Below, piece by piece: positions 7,096 to 9,839 of a stretch of DNA of 9,839 nt. Source of the DNA: Candidatus Segetimicrobium genomatis. Its GTDB lineage: Bacteria > Sysuimicrobiota > Sysuimicrobiia > Sysuimicrobiales > Segetimicrobiaceae. Numbering within the stretch: position 1 is the first letter of the stretch; each line of letters begins with the position of its first letter. The stretch lies in NCBI GenBank assembly GCA_005883865.1, contig VBAO01000012.1:1-9839 (forward strand). Reading direction: 5' to 3'. The translations under genes and the position numbers were made by a program. The notes under the pieces were generated by a model, which saw nothing but the letters and a program-made list of their open reading frames with translations, was not told where the DNA came from and did not search any database.

Positions 7096-8373
7096 ATGCC
7101 ACTCTATGAGTACACCGCCCGGGACGCGACCGGGAAAGTGCTGGCGGGGGCGATCGAGGCGGACAACGATTCGACCGTCACCCAGAAGCTTCGGGAGATG
7201 GGGTTCTTCATCACCAACCTGCACCGCAAGCAGCAGGCGGTCGCGATGGGCGATTACATCGCCCAGTTCAAAGGGATCGGGCTCAAGGACCTCTCCGTCT
7301 TCAGCCGGCAGTTCGCCACGATGGTGAACGCCGGGTTGTCGCTCGTGCGGACGCTCTCGATCCTGGAGGAGCAGACGACGCAGAAACAGCTCCGCGCGGT
7401 CATCGGCGAGGTGCGGACCGACATCGAAGGCGGGGCCACCTTGAGCGCCTCCCTCGCCAAGCACCCCAAGGCGTTCAGCAACCTCTACGTGAACATGGTG
7501 AAAGCCGGAGAGGCCGGCGGCGTCCTCGACGACGTGCTGATCCGGCTGGCGGCCTTTCTCGAGAAGGAAGTGGCGCTGCGGGCGAAGATCAAGTCGGCGA
7601 CCACGTACCCGATCCTGCTGGCCACCGCCGCGATGGGCGCGCTGCTGTTCATGACCGTGGTGATCATCCCGCAGTTTGCGACGTTCTTCAAGGAGCTCGG
7701 CTCGAACTCGGCGCTGCCCCTCCCGACCCAGATCGCGATGGGGGTGAGCCTCCTGATCCGCCGCTACTGGTGGGCGGGCCTCCTCTCGATCCCCCCCTCC
7801 ATCTATGGGTTCCGGATGTACGTGAAGACCCCGGGCGGCCGGGCGAACTTCGATCGCGTCAAGCTGCGGCTGCCGATTCTGGGGCCGGTCAACAAGAAGA
7901 TCGTCATCGCCCGGTTCAGCCGGACCTTCGGCACCCTGGTCTCGAGCGGGGTGCCCATCATGCAGTCGCTGGAGGTCGTGTCCAAGGCCATCGACAACGT
8001 GGTCGTGGCCCAGGCCATCGAATCCGTGCGCACGAGCATCCGCGAGGGCGAGAGCATCGCGATCCCGCTCGCGGCGAGCGGCATGTTCCCCCCGATGGTG
8101 GTGCAGATGGTGAAGGTCGGCGAGGAGACCGGGGCGCTCGAGACGATGCTGACAAAGGTGGCGGACTTCTACGACCAGGAGATCGAGGCCGTGGTCGCCA
8201 GCCTCACGTCGATCCTCGAGCCCATCCTCATCGTGGGGATGGGGACCTGGCGATGTCGGTCAAGTAAGGATCCTCTCGGGGGCCCCGGCGGGGGCTCGCC
8301 GCGCCTCCCGGCGTCGACCGGGGGACGCCGCGCCCGCCTTGGACCGCCATGGGCACCCGCGACACCGCGTTGA
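7096..8373 (+). CDS. pilC: PilC/GspF inner-membrane platform protein, C-terminus disrupted
   Basis: PilC is the T4P inner-membrane platform on which PilB and PilT act. Seen: the family start MPLYEYTARDATGK; two cytoplasmic GspF domains (about residues 68-190 and 270-383) with matching motifs FSRQFATMVNAGLSL and FSRTFGTLVSSGVPI; and hydrophobic segments near 172-192 and 224-242. Homology stops at ILIVGMG (residue 383, base 8244). After that come 42 unrelated Arg/Gly/Pro-rich residues ending at TGA 8371-8373. PilC normally continues with a third transmembrane helix ending in YLPIF and a short tail. That tail seems to survive in the next frame: DLAMSVK then TAA at 8244-8267. The best reading is a loss of about 46-52 bp (3n+1) between 8243 and 8244, as a mutation or an assembly error. 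As written, the protein lacks its last helix and would probably not work. The intact length would be about 406 aa, normal for PilC. Confidence 0.9.
   Translation: MPLYEYTARDATGKVLAGAIEADNDSTVTQKLREMGFFITNLHRKQQAVAMGDYIAQFKGIGLKDLSVFSRQFATMVNAGLSLVRTLSILEEQTTQKQLRAVIGEVRTDIEGGATLSASLAKHPKAFSNLYVNMVKAGEAGGVLDDVLIRLAAFLEKEVALRAKIKSATTYPILLATAAMGALLFMTVVIIPQFATFFKELGSNSALPLPTQIAMGVSLLIRRYWWAGLLSIPPSIYGFRMYVKTPGGRANFDRVKLRLPILGPVNKKIVIARFSRTFGTLVSSGVPIMQSLEVVSKAIDNVVVAQAIESVRTSIREGESIAIPLAASGMFPPMVVQMVKVGEETGALETMLTKVADFYDQEIEAVVASLTSILEPILIVGMGTWRCRSSKDPLGGPGGGSPRLPASTGGRRARLGPPWAPATPR
8244..8267 (+). pseudogene. out-of-frame remnant of the pilC 3' end
   Basis: Read in the frame starting at 8244, this stretch gives DLAMSVK followed by TAA, the kind of short tail that follows the last transmembrane helix in PilC proteins. 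It is in the wrong frame for the upstream pilC reading, and the helix that should precede it is absent. It is too short to prove by homology; the argument is position and frame. Confidence 0.5.
8309..8330 (+). other. hairpin after the original pilC stop
   Basis: CGGCGTC (8309-8315) pairs with GACGCCG (8324-8330) around an 8-nt loop, 41 bases past the TAA at 8265-8267. No T-run follows. It could mark the original end of the pilC transcript or stabilise the 3' end of the mRNA. A smaller GCCCC/GGGGC stem lies at 8282-8295. Confidence 0.3.
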
Positions 8374-9839
8374 GGCACCCCCGCTCCTCGGTCATTGATC
8401 CCCCGCCGAGGGCCCTGAGCAGCGGACGCCCGGCCCCCGGCCTCCGAGCGCGCTCGTCGGCGCAGGGCATCGCGCTGGCCGGGGTGCTCGCCCTGGCCGC
8501 CGGTCTCCGGTTCGCCGCGCTGGGTCACAACAGCGTTTGGTTTGACGAAGCCTATGTGGCCGGGCTGGCGCAGGCTGGGTGGCAGGACATCGTCGCCACC
8601 CTGCGGCTGGCCGATGCCCATCCACCGTTGTATTACCTCCTGATGAAGATCTGGGTCCACCTCGCCGGCACGGGCGAGGCCGCGATCCGGTTTCCGTCGG
8701 CCTGCCTGAGCGTCCTCTCCGTCGCCCTCACGTATGCGCTCACCCGCCGGTTCGCCCCGGGGCCGGTCGGCCTCCTGAGCGCCTTCCTCGTCGGCGTCGC
8801 TCCGTTCGAGATCATGGTCCTGACCCTCGTGCTGAGCGTTGAGCGCGGGAGGCGGCTCGGATGGGGTCTCTACGCGGTGCTCGCGGCCCTGATGGTCTAC
8901 ACGCAGTACCTGGGTGCGGTCGTGCTCGTGGCGCACGGCATCTGGGTGGCGGGCTGGGAACGCCGGCATCTGAGGGCATGGGCGGGCAGCATGGTCGCGG
9001 CGGTCGTCCTCTACACGCCGTGGATCCCTTCGTTCTGGTACCAAACCGTCCACGGGAACGGCTGGCCGTGGTATCGCAGGGGCGCGGGGTTTCTCGATCT
9101 CGGCGACCTCTTCGGATTGCTCGCGTTCGGCGGTTCGCTCTTCGGCATGGGGAGCTACTTCTTCCCCGGCACCCAGGGGCCGGCCGGGACCCTCGCCATT
9201 CTCCTGCCGTTTCTCGTGGTGCTGGGATGGGGCATCGCGGCCCTCCGGTCCCAGCCGCGCACGCTCGGGATCATCGCGCTGCCGGCGGTGGTGCCTCTGG
9301 CCGCCCTCTCTGCGCTGTCCCTGGCGAAGCTGACGTTCTATCCGCGGTGGTGTTCGTTTGTCGTTCCCTTTTACGCGATGGTGCTCGCCCAGGGCATGTG
9401 GAAGATCGCCTCGTGGGATCGCGGGCGCCGCGACCTCGTGCTGGCCCTGCTCACCGTGGGGGTGTTGTGCTACAATGTCCCGGTCCTCGCGCGCTACTAC
9501 TTCGACCCTGGGTTCCGGCCCTACCCGTGGCGGGCGGCGGCCGCCCTCGTTGAGCACCAGATCAGGCCGGGCGACTTCATCCTGTATGTCAACACCGCCG
9601 CGCAGATCAGCCTCTCGTACTATGTTCGAGACCCTCATCCATCCCTGACCCTGATCCCGGGGGAGGCATCCTTCGGGGCGGAGCGCACCGGAGGGTTTAC
9701 GGACGCCGAGGCCGCGCGGCTGGCCCGGCAGCACCCGCGGGTCTGGCTGATCGCCACCCCGCCGTTCACCGCGGAGATGCAGCAGCGTCTCCTGCCGGCC
9801 CTGACGAGCGCGTTTCGTGTCGCCGGACAGCGCACCTAC
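8349..9839 (+). CDS. GT39/PMT-like multi-pass membrane glycosyltransferase, 3' partial
   Basis: The frame is open from ATG 8349 to the right edge (497 codons, no stop). No usual start lies between the TAA at 8267 and this ATG. The Shine-Dalgarno is weak (TTGGA, 8339-8343). The protein has a basic Pro/Arg-rich N-terminus (about 40 residues), a first transmembrane helix near 41-60, then VWFDEAY with the D66-E67 pair in the first outer loop, HPPLYY at 91-96, and many hydrophobic helices. This is the plan of GT39/GT83-like enzymes that move sugars from polyprenyl-phosphate donors onto proteins or lipids outside the membrane. The next helical hairpin is short: APFEI (ending base 8813) runs directly into MVLTLVLSVERG, without the QE-x-R-MY segment usual in bacterial relatives. 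It overlaps the aberrant pilC tail by 25 bp. Pilin or envelope glycosylation is a guess from position. Confidence 0.8.
   Translation, partial: MGTRDTALRHPRSSVIDPPPRALSSGRPAPGLRARSSAQGIALAGVLALAAGLRFAALGHNSVWFDEAYVAGLAQAGWQDIVATLRLADAHPPLYYLLMKIWVHLAGTGEAAIRFPSACLSVLSVALTYALTRRFAPGPVGLLSAFLVGVAPFEIMVLTLVLSVERGRRLGWGLYAVLAALMVYTQYLGAVVLVAHGIWVAGWERRHLRAWAGSMVAAVVLYTPWIPSFWYQTVHGNGWPWYRRGAGFLDLGDLFGLLAFGGSLFGMGSYFFPGTQGPAGTLAILLPFLVVLGWGIAALRSQPRTLGIIALPAVVPLAALSALSLAKLTFYPRWCSFVVPFYAMVLAQGMWKIASWDRGRRDLVLALLTVGVLCYNVPVLARYYFDPGFRPYPWRAAAALVEHQIRPGDFILYVNTAAQISLSYYVRDPHPSLTLIPGEASFGAERTGGFTDAEAARLARQHPRVWLIATPPFTAEMQQRLLPALTSAFRVAGQRTY

Noticed and set aside
8861..9553. A + strand frame of about 230 codons, and another at 8579-8842
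   Set aside because: Both lie in a shifted frame inside the glycosyltransferase and give Arg/Gly/Pro-rich proteins without hydrophobic helices.
8169..9734. Long minus-strand open frame opposite pilC and the glycosyltransferase
   Set aside because: Low-complexity, highly charged translation with no domains; the + strand frame from 8349 has transmembrane helices and glycosyltransferase motifs.
1..9839. CRISPR arrays, tRNA or rRNA genes, insertion sequences, att sites
   Set aside because: No regularly spaced repeats, no cloverleaf or rRNA-like stretch, and no transposase or integrase motif was seen on either strand.

Overview
The window is GC-rich (roughly two thirds G+C by eye), and every gene I can support lies on the + strand. 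It reads as the motor core of a type IV pilus (T4P) operon from a high-GC bacterium. Order: a TPR-fused PilB/GspE-type ATPase cut by the left edge (1-2396); a DnaB-like RecA-fold ATPase (2573-4120); a second, conventional PilB (4172-5869); the retraction ATPase PilT (5899-7050); the platform protein PilC with a damaged C-terminus (7096-8373); and a multi-pass GT39/PMT-like glycosyltransferase running off the right edge (8349-9839). Two PilB copies with MshEN-type N-domains beside pilT and pilC suggest a diderm or a Terrabacteria-type lineage (for example Armatimonadota-like, CSP1-3-like or Deinococcus-like soil bacteria). That placement is a guess from style; no taxonomic marker is present.

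The genes from the DnaB-like ATPase to PilC are separated by only 51, 29 and 45 bp, so they probably form one transcript. The largest gap, 176 bp after the first ATPase, holds a possible 46-codon leader ORF with a good Shine-Dalgarno. Its end overlaps two mutually exclusive GC-rich hairpins, one followed by five T's, so the gap could be an attenuator controlling the genes from 2573 onward. No convincing sigma-70 promoter is visible anywhere.

Functionally, PilB proteins power pilin polymerisation through PilC in the inner membrane, and PilT powers disassembly. The glycosyltransferase could decorate pilin or an envelope polymer. The unexpected member is the DnaB-like protein. It keeps the ATPase core (Walker A, catalytic Glu, Walker B Asp, K-x-R finger), but the family's gamma-phosphate-sensing Gln and ssDNA-contacting Arg-Glu positions are replaced. 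A helicase-derived ATPase inside a pilus motor operon is the best candidate here for an undescribed system.

Two suspected internal losses lie about 570 bp apart near the right end. PilC lacks its last transmembrane helix, and the expected C-terminal residues reappear in another frame. The glycosyltransferase lacks the usual QE-x-R-MY segment. These may be real mutations or local assembly errors. The long minus-strand open frames are GC-driven shadows of the + strand genes.
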